A stretch of DNA of 64,000 nt from Butyricicoccus pullicaecorum (GTDB taxonomy: Bacteria; Bacillota; Clostridia; Oscillospirales; Butyricicoccaceae), in the NCBI GenBank assembly GCA_018365995.1, contig JAGZIY010000002.1, forward strand, positions 62,001 through 126,000. The letters are read 5' to 3'. The notes beneath the pieces were generated by a model that searched no databases, had not been told where the DNA came from, and worked only from the letters and a program-made list of their open reading frames with translations. Positions 51,801 to 60,489 of this stretch are shown here, one piece after another. The first letter of the stretch is position 1. Each line of letters opens with the position of its first letter. Position numbers and translations under genes: made by a program.

Positions 51801-53222
51801 ATGGAAAAGCGTGTGCTCGCCCTTGATTTCGGCGCGTCCAGTGCACGCGCAATGCGTGCGGTAACCGACGGCACGACACTCACCGTCGAAGAGCTTCATC
51901 GTTGGGACAATGTACCCATTGAAAAAAATGGGCATCTCTATTGGGATATTGATACCCTTTTCCATGAAATCTGTATCTCCCTAAAGCGGGCCGCGCAAGC
52001 CGGCGGTGTTGATGCCATCGGTATTGATACTTGGGGCGTTGATTTTGGGCTGTTAGATGAAAACGGACATTTACTGGAAAATCCGGTGCATTATCGTGAT
52101 GCACGTACCTCTGGTATTTTGGAACGCGCGCTGTCCCGTATGCCAGCCCAAACGCTCTACCAGCATACTGGTATCCAAATAATGGAAATCAACACTGTTT
52201 TTCAACTGTTTTCTATGACAGAACAACATTCCGAATGTTTGAAACAGGCGAAAACCCTGCTGCTCATGCCCGACCTTTTTGCATATCTTCTGACGGGTCA
52301 GATTGGTGCGGAATACTCCATTGCCTCCACCACTGGTCTGCTCGATTGCAATACGGGCAATTGGTCAGATGCCGTATGTACCGCCTTTGGAATCCCCCGC
52401 ACCCTACTGCCTCCCCTCTCTCCAGCCGGCTCCATTCGGGGCACCCTCTTGCCGGAGCTTTGTGCGCAAAGTGGACTGCCTCCCATTCCTATCATTGCAG
52501 TTGCCGGACATGATACGGCAAGCGCCATCATGGCTGCTCCGGTGGAAAATGATGAAACCGCCTTTCTCAGCTGTGGTACATGGTCTCTGCTTGGCACGGT
52601 ACTGCACACCCCCGTCCTCACCGAGCAGGCACGGCAGGGGGCACTCACAAATGAAGGCGGCTACGGCAATACCATTACCCTTCTCACAAATTTGACCGGA
52701 CTCTGGCTTGTTCAGGAGTCCCGCCGGCAATGGATTCGGGAAGGACAGTCCTTTCCATTCGCAGAGCTGGAAGAAATGGCACTCCATGCACACACAACCG
52801 CTCGAATCGACACACAGGATTCGGCACTCTCCGTGCCAGGAAATACCCCTGCCTATATCCGTGCGCAATGTGCAGACCGTCAGCAGGAAATTCCGCAATC
52901 CCCCGGCGAGATTGTACGCTGTATCTATGAAAGCCTTGCTGACACCTATGCACAGGCAATCCAGCATTTACAAGCCTGTACCGGACGCAAACTGCAAACC
53001 ATTACATTGGTAGGCGGTGGGGCACGCGGCACCTTGCTGCCGCAGCTGACCGCTGACCGAACCGGCTGTACCGTCTTAACCGGTCCGGTGGAAGCAACCG
53101 TCCTTGGCAACGTCCTTGCACAATTCCTTGCATTGGATATCTTCCCCGATTTGACATCGGCAAAAAAGCTATTAGAAACGCAAGAACAGATAACCGTATA
53201 TAAGCCGAACAGAAAGGCGTGA
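51801..53222 (+). CDS. FGGY carbohydrate kinase, rhamnulokinase (RhaB)-like
   Basis: ATP-dependent sugar kinase of 473 residues. FGGY motifs: LALDFGASSARAMRA at the N-terminus, GIDTWGVDFGLLDENG, PVHYRDARTSGI, LLMPDLFAYLLTGQ, AVAGHDTASAIMAA, LSCGTWSLLG and the adenosine motif TITLVGGGARGTLLPQL. By these blocks it is closer to rhamnulokinase than to E. coli FucK. Because it sits between fucA and fucI genes (2 bp and 7 bp gaps) it most probably phosphorylates L-fuculose at O1. No rhamnose isomerase is in the window. Confidence 0.87.
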   Translation: MEKRVLALDFGASSARAMRAVTDGTTLTVEELHRWDNVPIEKNGHLYWDIDTLFHEICISLKRAAQAGGVDAIGIDTWGVDFGLLDENGHLLENPVHYRDARTSGILERALSRMPAQTLYQHTGIQIMEINTVFQLFSMTEQHSECLKQAKTLLLMPDLFAYLLTGQIGAEYSIASTTGLLDCNTGNWSDAVCTAFGIPRTLLPPLSPAGSIRGTLLPELCAQSGLPPIPIIAVAGHDTASAIMAAPVENDETAFLSCGTWSLLGTVLHTPVLTEQARQGALTNEGGYGNTITLLTNLTGLWLVQESRRQWIREGQSFPFAELEEMALHAHTTARIDTQDSALSVPGNTPAYIRAQCADRQQEIPQSPGEIVRCIYESLADTYAQAIQHLQACTGRKLQTITLVGGGARGTLLPQLTADRTGCTVLTGPVEATVLGNVLAQFLALDIFPDLTSAKKLLETQEQITVYKPNRKA

Positions 53223-53229
53223 AACATTT

Positions 53230-55011
53230 ATGAATCATTATCCAAAAATTGGGATTCGTCCCACCATTGATGGGCGCTGGGGTGGTGTCCGCGAAAGTCT
53301 GGAGCAGCAAACCATGGCGATGGCACACGCTGCGGCTGCGCTGATTCAGCAAACACTCCGCTATCCAGATGGCACACCTGTACAATGTGTCATCGCAGAT
53401 TCTACCATTGGCGGGGGTGCAGAGGCTGCAGCTTGCGCTTCCAAATTCAAAGAAGAAAACGTATGTGCAACCTTGACCGTCACGCCCTGCTGGTGCTATG
53501 GAACCGAAACAATGGATTTAGACCCGCTTACTGTAAAAGCAGTTTGGGGCTTCAACGGCACAGAGCGCCCGGGTGCTGTCTATCTTGCCGCCGTGATGGC
53601 AGCCTATGCACAAAAAGGATTGCCTGCATTTTCCATTTACGGACATGATGTACAGGACTTGCAGGATACTTCTATTCCAGATGATGTCGCGGAAAAAATC
53701 ATTCGCTTTGCACGCGGCGCAGTTGCGGTCGGCTGGATGCGCGGCAAGTCCTATGTAAATTTGGGCGGTGTTGCCATGGGCATCATGGGCTCCTATTGTG
53801 ACATGTCATTCTTCCAGAAATATCTTGACATTCGCCCCGAATGGGTGGATATGACCGAGCTGGTTCGCCGAATCACATTGGAAATCTATGACCATGCGGA
53901 GTTTGAAAAGGCTCTTTCATGGGTTCATACCCATTGCAAGGAAGGCTTTGACTGCAATGCTGGAAAGAACCTAAGCGATGTGATTACGCGCTCCAAGGTG
54001 GTACCGCCAGAAAAGGATTGGGAATTTGTTGTAAAAATGACCATGATTGCTCGTGATATCCTGTACGGAAATCCGAAGCTGGCAGAAATGGGCTGGCACG
54101 AAGAAGCGCTCGGCAAGCATGCTGTTGCTGGTGGATTCCAAGGACAGCGCAACTGGACCGACTGGCTGCCAAACGGTGATTTTATGGAGGCAATTCTGGC
54201 ATCTACCTTTGACTGGAATGGTCCCAAGGCACCTACCCCATTTGCAACCGAAAACGATACGCTCAATGGCGTTTCCATGATGCTTGGCACCTTAGTCAGC
54301 AATAAGGCTCCCTGTTTCCACGATGTTCGCACATACTGGTCTCCCGAGGCCGTGGCACGGGTAACCGGTCAGAAGCCGACTGGTTTGGCTGCAAATGGCT
54401 TTATTCACCTCATCAATTCCGGTGCTACCGCACTGGACGCATCTGGCGTATCCAAGGACATGAACGGCACCGCCTGCATGAAGCCATGGTACGAAATGAC
54501 TTCTGAAGATATTGATGCCTGCACACAGGCAACCGACTGGTGCCGTGCCAATTATGAATACTTCCGCGGCGGCGGATTCTCCAGCCACTTCAAAACAGCC
54601 GCTGAATTCCCTGTTACTTTGCTGCGTCTGAGCATTGTAGAAGGGGTTGGTCCTGTCCTGCAAATTGCAGAAGGCAGCACAGTCCTGCTCCCAGATGAAA
54701 TCCATAAAACGCTTGATGAACGTACCGACCGCACTTGGCCGACCACATGGTTTGCACCACGCTTGACAGGAACGGGTGCATTCACCGATGTATACAGTGT
54801 TATGGCAAACTGGGGCGCAAATCATGGGGTAACCATTCATGGTCATGTGGGCGCTGACCTCATCACACTTGCCTCCATGCTGCGTATTCCTGCTACCATG
54901 CACAATGTTGAGACCATCTTCCGTCCACATTGTTGGAGTGCCTACGGAACCGCAGATGCGGAATCAGCTGATTTACGTGCTTGTGCGCAGTATGGTCCTC
55001 TTTACCGATAA
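53230..55011 (+). CDS. fucI: L-fucose isomerase
   Basis: Manganese-dependent ketol isomerase, L-fucose to L-fuculose, 593 residues; colinear with E. coli FucI (591). Conserved blocks: YPKIGIRPTIDGRWGGVRES, TVTPCWCYGTETMD, WGFNGTERPGAVYLAA, IYGHDVQDLQDTSIPDDV and EYFRGGGFSS. The metal ligands correspond to Glu341 (FATENDTLNG), Asp365 (FHDVRTYWSPEA) and His539 (HGHVGADLIT). It is the last gene of the operon and ends 34 bp before a strong terminator. Confidence 0.96.
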   Translation: MNHYPKIGIRPTIDGRWGGVRESLEQQTMAMAHAAAALIQQTLRYPDGTPVQCVIADSTIGGGAEAAACASKFKEENVCATLTVTPCWCYGTETMDLDPLTVKAVWGFNGTERPGAVYLAAVMAAYAQKGLPAFSIYGHDVQDLQDTSIPDDVAEKIIRFARGAVAVGWMRGKSYVNLGGVAMGIMGSYCDMSFFQKYLDIRPEWVDMTELVRRITLEIYDHAEFEKALSWVHTHCKEGFDCNAGKNLSDVITRSKVVPPEKDWEFVVKMTMIARDILYGNPKLAEMGWHEEALGKHAVAGGFQGQRNWTDWLPNGDFMEAILASTFDWNGPKAPTPFATENDTLNGVSMMLGTLVSNKAPCFHDVRTYWSPEAVARVTGQKPTGLAANGFIHLINSGATALDASGVSKDMNGTACMKPWYEMTSEDIDACTQATDWCRANYEYFRGGGFSSHFKTAAEFPVTLLRLSIVEGVGPVLQIAEGSTVLLPDEIHKTLDERTDRTWPTTWFAPRLTGTGAFTDVYSVMANWGANHGVTIHGHVGADLITLASMLRIPATMHNVETIFRPHCWSAYGTADAESADLRACAQYGPLYR

Positions 55012-55044
55012 TCTCATAACTTTGCCTCTTCTTTTCTAAAAGTT

Positions 55045-55073
55045 CCTCCGGCGAAAGCCGGAGGTTCTTTTTC
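55045..55073 (+). terminator. Terminator of the fucoside operon
   Basis: CCTCCGGC and GCCGGAGG form a perfect 8-bp stem closed by a GAAA tetraloop, followed by TTCTTTTT. Confidence 0.92.
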
Positions 55074-56044
55074 TATTCTGCGTTTCCTTTTTTGTGTGGA
55101 ACGGATTCTTCCGCAGCATCAGCACAGACATACTCCCTTGCAAGCATCAGCGCTCCTTCCACCGCAGAATACTTTGGCGTTTGCAGTTCACAACCGAGCA
55201 TGCTCACCTGCTCCCGAAGCGGCTGCAAAACCAGTTCGCCTGCATGAAACAATCCGCCGGAATAGGAAACCGGAATCTGTTGTGTGGAAAAGCGCAATTT
55301 ATTTTTGAGTGCACGAATCATCAGTGCCAACTCGTCAGCCGCCTTTTTATAAAGTGCAACCACTGCCAGATCTCCTGCCTGTGCAGCTTGCAGTGCATAG
55401 CGCTGGAAATCTGCCACACGTGCCCGATGGGGCGCAAACTCCTCCATCACCCGATCGATAAACTGATAATCCTCTCGCAGTCCCAATTCCTTTGTCACCA
55501 GTGTATACAAAGCACCTTTTGGAATCCGACCATCTGCTTCTTTGGAAAATAGGCTCATACTTTCCCGTCCGACCCAGTAGCAGGAGCCTTCATCTCCAAA
55601 AAACTCTACCCAACCACCGCATCGGGCAAACTGCCGTTCCGCTCCCCGTCCAAATGCAATGGAACCAGTTCCAGATACCACGTGTATACCTTCTTCGCAG
55701 GCAAGAGAGCCTGCCCAAGCAACCTCTCCATCATTGACCACCAAAACCGGTATGGGCGCCAGTGCCTTCTCTAATCTTGCGCAAATTTCTCCATCATGCT
55801 CCGCATTTTCCCCGTAGCATGGCATTCCAATACAGCAGCCGGCACAATCTGCAAATGATGCCCCTACCGCCGCCAGACACGCCTCGATTCCCTTTTTTAT
55901 CAGTGCAACAGACTGCGCAATTCCAATCGACTGATACGAGCATGTCGGATAAATCCTTGTTTCAACAGGCATACAATCCGCTCCCGAAACCGCAACCGCT
56001 GTTTTTGTTCCGCCGCCATCTACACCTACATACCACTTTTTCAT
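55073..56044 (-). CDS. BadF/BadG-family ATPase, N-acetylglucosamine kinase-like
   Basis: ASKHA-fold kinase of 323 residues. It has the phosphate-1 loop YVGVDGGGTKTAVAV, a phosphate-2 region VVNDGEVAWAGSLA, the adenosine-side GIHVVSGTGSIAFGRG, GWVEFFGDEGSCYWVG (typical of GlcNAc/glucosamine kinases) and a late PVSYSGGLFHAGELV block. It converges on the fucoside operon. If the imported substrate is a fucosyl-N-acetylglucosamine, this enzyme would phosphorylate the GlcNAc left after fucosidase action. That link is inference; the kinase may also act in muropeptide recycling. Confidence 0.85.
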   Translation of the reverse strand: MKKWYVGVDGGGTKTAVAVSGADCMPVETRIYPTCSYQSIGIAQSVALIKKGIEACLAAVGASFADCAGCCIGMPCYGENAEHDGEICARLEKALAPIPVLVVNDGEVAWAGSLACEEGIHVVSGTGSIAFGRGAERQFARCGGWVEFFGDEGSCYWVGRESMSLFSKEADGRIPKGALYTLVTKELGLREDYQFIDRVMEEFAPHRARVADFQRYALQAAQAGDLAVVALYKKAADELALMIRALKNKLRFSTQQIPVSYSGGLFHAGELVLQPLREQVSMLGCELQTPKYSAVEGALMLAREYVCADAAEESVPHKKGNAE

Positions 56045-56088
56045 ACAAAAAACCTCTCGATTCCTCTTTCTTGTTGTGTTCTGCTTTC

Positions 56089-56117
56089 ATACTACCGCGC
56101 TTCCTGATTTTGGTCAA
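56089..56117 (-). promoter_or_regulatory. Promoter of the BadF-type kinase gene
   Basis: On the minus strand TTGACC (56117-56112), a 17-bp spacer and TAGTAT (56094-56089). The start codon lies about 45 bp further. Confidence 0.72.
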
Positions 56118-56210
56118 GCTGATTCCGGCTGCGATTGATAAAAATACTCGAAACCGCCTACCATCTGATTTCGGTCAGAAAAATATGGTACTTTGTGACA
56201 ATTCCAACAT

Positions 56211-56239
56211 TGACAATTTGTGCAATCCCCCTGATAATG
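56211..56239 (+). promoter_or_regulatory. Promoter of the HAD phosphatase gene
   Basis: TTGACA (56211-56216), a 17-bp spacer and GATAAT (56234-56239). The rest of the divergent gap shows only a direct repeat CTGATTTTGGTCA/CTGATTTCGGTCA (near 56104 and 56166). Confidence 0.72.
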
Positions 56240-56319
56240 GTCATAGGTTCGCTTTTCTATCATAAGAAACCATCTTTCTCCTTTCCCGCATACAAATGTC
56301 AGAAATTGTGAGGACTCAA

Positions 56320-57144
56320 ATGGAACGAAAATTATTATTTTTAGATTTGGACGGTACCCTGCTGAATGATGCCAAAAAAATCACAGCCGGAAATCGAAAG
56401 GCATTAGAGCGGCTGTTAGAACAGGGGCATGGTGTCATCATCACCACCGGACGCCCGCTGCAAAGCGCGTTAAAGCAAGCCCATCTATTGGGACTTGACC
56501 ACTCCGGCTGCTATGTCATTGCATATAACGGCGCTGTCATCTATGATTTTGAAACCCAACAGCAAATCTTTTCTCAAACGCTTTCTTTTGCAAACGCCAT
56601 TCGCATTTTTGAATATGCAAATGCACAGGATATCCATATACAAACCTATGATACTTGGAATGTATTGGTCGAGCCACGCTGTCATGATGAAGCAGTACGC
56701 CGGTATTGCGAACTGATTCAAATGGATTATCGAACCATTGCAGATATCCATACGGATTTACAAGAGCAGCCCGTCAAATGTCTGGCAATTGATTTCAAAG
56801 AGCAGACAAAGCTTGTGCAAATGCAGCATTGGATTCAAAAAAATATGTCTCAGGAGTTGGATTGCTTTTTCTCCTGTCAAGCGTATTTGGAAATCGTGCC
56901 AATTGGCATGAACAAAGGCAAAGCCGTACAAATGTTATCTCATATCATGAATATACCAATTTCCAATACCATTGCAGTGGGAGATGCTGCAAATGATATC
57001 CCTATGCTGCAAGCGGCCGGTATCGGCATTGCCATGGCAAATGCCGCAGAGGAGGTCAAGACAACCGCCGATGCGCTCACCCAACGGGATAACAATCACG
57101 ACGGCATTGCAGAAGTCATTGCGCATTACTTTCAGCTGGGATAA
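56320..57144 (+). CDS. Cof-type HAD-IIB hydrolase
   Basis: Haloacid-dehalogenase-like phosphatase of 274 residues. ATG 56320 (MERKLLFLDLDGTLLND) follows GTGAGGA; an in-frame ATG 56296 lacks a site. Motif I LDLDGTLL carries the nucleophile Asp; motif II is IITTGRP; the C2B cap lies about 80-185; motif III Lys is in IGMNKGKAVQML; motif IV is AVGDAANDIPML. Such enzymes dephosphorylate sugar phosphates or flavin/pyridoxal phosphates. The substrate is open. Confidence 0.9.
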   Translation: MERKLLFLDLDGTLLNDAKKITAGNRKALERLLEQGHGVIITTGRPLQSALKQAHLLGLDHSGCYVIAYNGAVIYDFETQQQIFSQTLSFANAIRIFEYANAQDIHIQTYDTWNVLVEPRCHDEAVRRYCELIQMDYRTIADIHTDLQEQPVKCLAIDFKEQTKLVQMQHWIQKNMSQELDCFFSCQAYLEIVPIGMNKGKAVQMLSHIMNIPISNTIAVGDAANDIPMLQAAGIGIAMANAAEEVKTTADALTQRDNNHDGIAEVIAHYFQLG

Positions 57145-57448
57145 CTGACATCTATCAAAATCCGCTGTATCTTAGCGTGGGTTCATACCCAAAGTCGAAG
57201 TATGCTGCTTCGACTTTTTCTTCATTCCTCAGGGAAACGATACAACACACAAAAGAATACCATATCCTCTCTGTGTACAAACTAGCTACATAGCGTAAGA
57301 TATCGTAAAATCTAAATACTTTCGTCGTATTGATGCGTATTACTGGATTTTTTCGTTTTTCTCTATACCACTGCAATGGCTATTTTGTTAAAATAACAAA
57401 CAGTAAGAACTTTTCCAATCCACCAGAAACATAAAAGGTTGTGAGCCT
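57145..57448. other. Intergenic region before the chromate transporter genes
   Basis: Contains the terminator of the HAD gene (57191-57217) and, nearer the transporter, a perfect inverted repeat TTGTTA/TAACAA with an AAA centre (57385-57399) that could be an operator. No coding sequence is supported. Confidence 0.5.
57191..57219 (+). terminator. Terminator of the HAD phosphatase gene
   Basis: AAAGTCGAAG and CTTCGACTTT form the stem around TATGCTG, followed by TTC. Confidence 0.85.
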
Positions 57449-58027
57449 GTGAAAAACCAAAGACAAAAATTGAAACAATTATTTTTCTCCACCTTTAAGC
57501 TGAGTGCCTGTACCTTCGGCGGCGGTTATGTAATTGTTCCTCTTATGCGCAAAAAATTTGTAGATGATTTGCACTGGATCGAGGAACAGGAAATGCTGGA
57601 TTTCACTGCCATCGCGCAGTCTTCTCCGGGTGCTATTGCCATCAATGCCTCTATTCTGGTTGGTTACCATGTTGCAGGCATTCCCGGTGCACTTCTGACC
57701 GTACTTGGCACAATATTACCTCCCCTTGTCATAATCTCCATAATCTCTTTATTTTACCAAACCTTTCGCGATAATACGATTGTCAACCTCGTCATGAACG
57801 GTATGCTCTGCGGTGTCGCCGCCGTTATTCTGGATATTGTACTCAATATGGCAAGGACGGTTTTGCAGCAGAAAAGACTTCTCCCTTTGCTTGTACTTGT
57901 CGGGTCTTTTGCGGCAACTCGTTTTCTGCATGTAAATATTATTGTTATTATTTTAGTCTGCGGAATCATTGGCGCAATTGACACCTGCTATTCGGGAAAA
58001 GCACGAAAGGAGCAAACACAAAAATGA
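57449..58027 (+). CDS. Chromate transporter family protein, half 1
   Basis: Membrane protein of 192 residues equal to one half of the CHR (ChrA) family. It shows FKLSACTFGGGYVIVPLMRK and IAQSSPGAIAINASILVGYH, then AGIPGALLTVLGTILPPLVI, with about five to six helices. GTG 57449 follows AAAAGG. Its stop overlaps the start of the second half by 4 bp. Short-chain CHR proteins act as pairs; chromate efflux is shown for some, but the normal substrate in anaerobes is not established. Confidence 0.88.
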   Translation: MKNQRQKLKQLFFSTFKLSACTFGGGYVIVPLMRKKFVDDLHWIEEQEMLDFTAIAQSSPGAIAINASILVGYHVAGIPGALLTVLGTILPPLVIISIISLFYQTFRDNTIVNLVMNGMLCGVAAVILDIVLNMARTVLQQKRLLPLLVLVGSFAATRFLHVNIIVIILVCGIIGAIDTCYSGKARKEQTQK

Positions 58028-58587
58028 TTTATTGGGAGCTTTTCTGGAGCTTTTTTCAAATCGGATTATTCAGCATTGGCGGCGGACATGCAGCCATGCC
58101 ACTCATTCAAAATCAGGTGGTCGATGTCCATTCATGGCTCACAATGTCACAATTTGCAGACATCATGACCATTTCTGAAATGACCCCCGGTCCCATTGCC
58201 ATAAACTCTGCAACCTTTGTCGGTATTCAAACAGCTGGTATCCCCGGCGCAATTGTCTCAACGCTCGGCTGTGTGTTTCCTTCCTGCATCATCGTTTTGA
58301 CACTGGCATATATTTATTATCGCTTCCGCGGGCTTTCCCTGATTCAAGGAGTGCTCGCGGGACTGCGTCCTGCCGTTGTTGCCATGATTGCATCGGCTGG
58401 CATTTCACTTCTCATTATGGCAGTCTACGGTCAGCGAACACTTCCCTCCAATCTGGGGCAAGTCGATATGATTGCATGCATCATCTTTGCCACTGCATTT
58501 TTTATCCTGCGAAAATGGAAATGGAACCCCATTTATGTGATGGCAGGCAGCGGCGTATTGGGCGTAATCCTATACACTATTTTTTAA
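58024..58587 (+). CDS. Chromate transporter family protein, half 2
   Basis: Membrane protein of 187 residues, the paired half of the split CHR transporter. It has FQIGLFSIGGGHAAMPLIQN, FADIMTISEMTPGPIAINSA and TFVGIQTAGIPGAIVSTLGC, with about five helices. ATGA overlap with half 1 indicates coupled synthesis, expected for a heterodimer with opposed topology. Confidence 0.88.
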   Translation: MIYWELFWSFFQIGLFSIGGGHAAMPLIQNQVVDVHSWLTMSQFADIMTISEMTPGPIAINSATFVGIQTAGIPGAIVSTLGCVFPSCIIVLTLAYIYYRFRGLSLIQGVLAGLRPAVVAMIASAGISLLIMAVYGQRTLPSNLGQVDMIACIIFATAFFILRKWKWNPIYVMAGSGVLGVILYTIF

Positions 58588-58646
58588 CCGCTCCTCAAAA
58601 TCTCAGTAGATTCGCAAAGAGCCAACGCTCACATAGGAGAGATATC

Positions 58647-58952
58647 ATGACAGATTATACACATATCACAAAAATGGAAAACATTTTGAATACACAAACC
58701 GAAAAAATAGAAGCCCTTCAGAACATCTTAGATTTTATGGAGGAAAACACCGACCGTTATCAAGCGCTCGTCGAATATTATTACAGCGAGCAGCGTGAAC
58801 AGGATTTGGAAGATGACAAAAACAACCGGATTCCCAAAACACTCCATCGCGGCGTACTGTCAGAGGACAGCATTTACGATTTGATGGGCGACTACTATCA
58901 CTGTGGGCTGCGACTGATAGAGGTTGGTCTTAAAATGTTAAAATCCAGATAA
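58647..58952 (+). CDS. DUF4298 domain protein
   Basis: A 101-residue cytoplasmic protein, ATG 58647 after AGGAGAG. It is largely helical: a coiled N-terminal half (ITKMENILNTQTEKIEALQN) is followed by NTDRYQALVEYYYSEQREQD and a C-terminal LSEDSIYDLMGDYYHCGLRL. This is the DUF4298 pattern, a family of unknown function. It stands 59 bp after the transporter pair and before a terminator. Confidence 0.8.
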   Translation: MTDYTHITKMENILNTQTEKIEALQNILDFMEENTDRYQALVEYYYSEQREQDLEDDKNNRIPKTLHRGVLSEDSIYDLMGDYYHCGLRLIEVGLKMLKSR

Positions 58953-58961
58953 ACTCAAACA

Positions 58962-58996
58962 AAACACGGTCTGCCAAACAGACCGTGTTTTGTTAT
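58962..58996. terminator. Terminator between DUF4298 gene and his operon
   Basis: AAACACGGTCTG and CAGACCGTGTTT form a 12-bp stem with a CCAAA loop and a T run; suits both converging units. Confidence 0.88.
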
Positions 58997-59007
58997 GTTC
59001 TCCCATT

Positions 59008-59841
59008 TTATCCCCGTAAAGGGCAGGGAACCCAGCCGTTTGCGGTCAATATCACCGATTCTTTGAATCCTGCCTGCTCAGCAAACGCGTTTGCATCGGC
59101 ATAGCCATATAAAATGCCCTCCGCAGTATGTGCATCTGCCGTAATCACGATTTGTCCGCCTCTGGCACGCCATTCCCTCAGCAAAAAGAGTGCCGGATAT
59201 GGTGTTTTTCGATACCCTCGTGCCATTGCACCAGTATTCACCTCCAGCACCGTTTGCAGCGGATTGACCGTCTGTAATGCTTGCAGCGCCATCTCCTGAT
59301 AAATTTTTTCATCTTCATCAAAAAAACGATTTCCTGCGTTGCATTTTGTAATCAAGTCCATATGTCCCAAAATCGGAGGACGCAGTGCTGCAACCTGTGC
59401 AATCTGTTCAAAATACGCCTGTATCATTGCATATACATCACCATGAAAGGCTTCCTGCTGACAAGAAATCAGGGTTTCGGCATCTAAATCTACCGCATAA
59501 TAATCTCCACTTTGGCACTTTAAGTAGTGAACACTTCCAATCCAATATGCAAATCCATCAAAGCTGACATCTGCACAGCTGTCCCATTCCAATCCAAGCA
59601 AAATGTCCATCTTTCCCTCATACTGCTTTTGGAGCCGTTCCGCCACCCTGCAATAGGCTGTCATATCCTGCGGCAGTACAAATCCCTGATCCTGTACAAT
59701 CGGCGTGTGGCTGTGACTGGATATGCCATAATACCGCACACCGGCTGCATAGGCTGCTGACACCATGTCCTCCATGCTGTCCTTGCCATCGCACAGGGTC
59801 GTATGGGTATGCACAGAGCAAAGAAATGGGCTGTTCCTCAT
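59008..59841 (-). CDS. hisJ: Histidinol-phosphatase, PHP family (HisJ/HisK type)
   Basis: Removes phosphate from L-histidinol phosphate in histidine synthesis. The 277-residue PHP-domain protein has SVHTHTTLCDGKDSMEDMV (two His metal ligands), YYGISSHSHTP, LLGLEWDSCADV, ILGHMDLITK and VITADAHTAEGI near the end. It overlaps hisIE by 4 bp as the distal gene of the operon, which settles the role among PHP enzymes. Confidence 0.9.
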   Translation of the reverse strand: MRNSPFLCSVHTHTTLCDGKDSMEDMVSAAYAAGVRYYGISSHSHTPIVQDQGFVLPQDMTAYCRVAERLQKQYEGKMDILLGLEWDSCADVSFDGFAYWIGSVHYLKCQSGDYYAVDLDAETLISCQQEAFHGDVYAMIQAYFEQIAQVAALRPPILGHMDLITKCNAGNRFFDEDEKIYQEMALQALQTVNPLQTVLEVNTGAMARGYRKTPYPALFLLREWRARGGQIVITADAHTAEGILYGYADANAFAEQAGFKESVILTANGWVPCPLRG

Positions 59842-60473
59842 TGCAGTCGCTCCTGCTTGACCTTATAATCCATGACATGCCGCTTTTCCAGCTCCCGTGT
59901 GATATCCTCCACGGTGATTCCCAGTTGTACCATCAGCACCATCACATGATAGGTAAGGTCTGCAATTTCATAGACGGTCTCCTCCCAATCCTGCTTACAC
60001 CCTCCAATGATAACCTCTGTACATTCCTCCCCAACCTTTTTCAAAATTTTATCCAATCCTTTTTCAAAAAGGTATGTCGTGTAGCTGCCTTCTTTCGGCA
60101 CAGCCTTACGTCCTGCAATTAGCTGATACAGTCCTTCATAACTAAACTGCTTGAGCTCCTCCGAAAGATAAACTGGTTGGAAAAAACAGCTTTCCTCACC
60201 TGTATGGCAAGCCGGCCCCTCCTTTACCACCTCTACCACAAGTGCATCTCCGTCACAATCAGCCGTAATGCTGACAACATGCTGGACGGCTCCAGAGGTA
60301 TCTCCTTTACGCCATAATTCCTGACGGCTGCGGCTCCAAAAGCAGGTGCGCCGCTCGTCTATGGTAATGGCAAGGCTTTCCCGATTCATATAAGCTAAGG
60401 TCAGCACCTGCTTGGTATAATGGTCCTGCACAATCGCAGGAATCAGTCCCCGTTCGTCAAATTTTAGCTCCAT
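59838..60473 (-). CDS. hisI: Bifunctional phosphoribosyl-AMP cyclohydrolase / phosphoribosyl-ATP pyrophosphatase
   Basis: HisIE fusion of 211 residues, steps two and three of histidine synthesis. ATG 60473 (MELKFDERGLIPAIVQ) follows AGGAGG. The HisI domain (about 1-105) has MNRESLAIT, FWSRSRQELWRKGDTSG and the zinc/magnesium motifs DCDGDALVV and GPACHTGEESCF. The HisE domain (about 115-205) has TYLFEKGLDKILKKVGEE and EIADLTYHVMVLM. It is 16 bp after hisF. Confidence 0.94.
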   Translation of the reverse strand: MELKFDERGLIPAIVQDHYTKQVLTLAYMNRESLAITIDERRTCFWSRSRQELWRKGDTSGAVQHVVSITADCDGDALVVEVVKEGPACHTGEESCFFQPVYLSEELKQFSYEGLYQLIAGRKAVPKEGSYTTYLFEKGLDKILKKVGEECTEVIIGGCKQDWEETVYEIADLTYHVMVLMVQLGITVEDITRELEKRHVMDYKVKQERLQ

Positions 60474-60489
60474 TTGAGCATACCTCCTA

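Noticed and set aside
57155..57376. 73-codon minus-strand frame between the HAD and chromate transporter genes
   Set aside because: It covers a clear terminator and has no ribosome site; composition is not protein-like.
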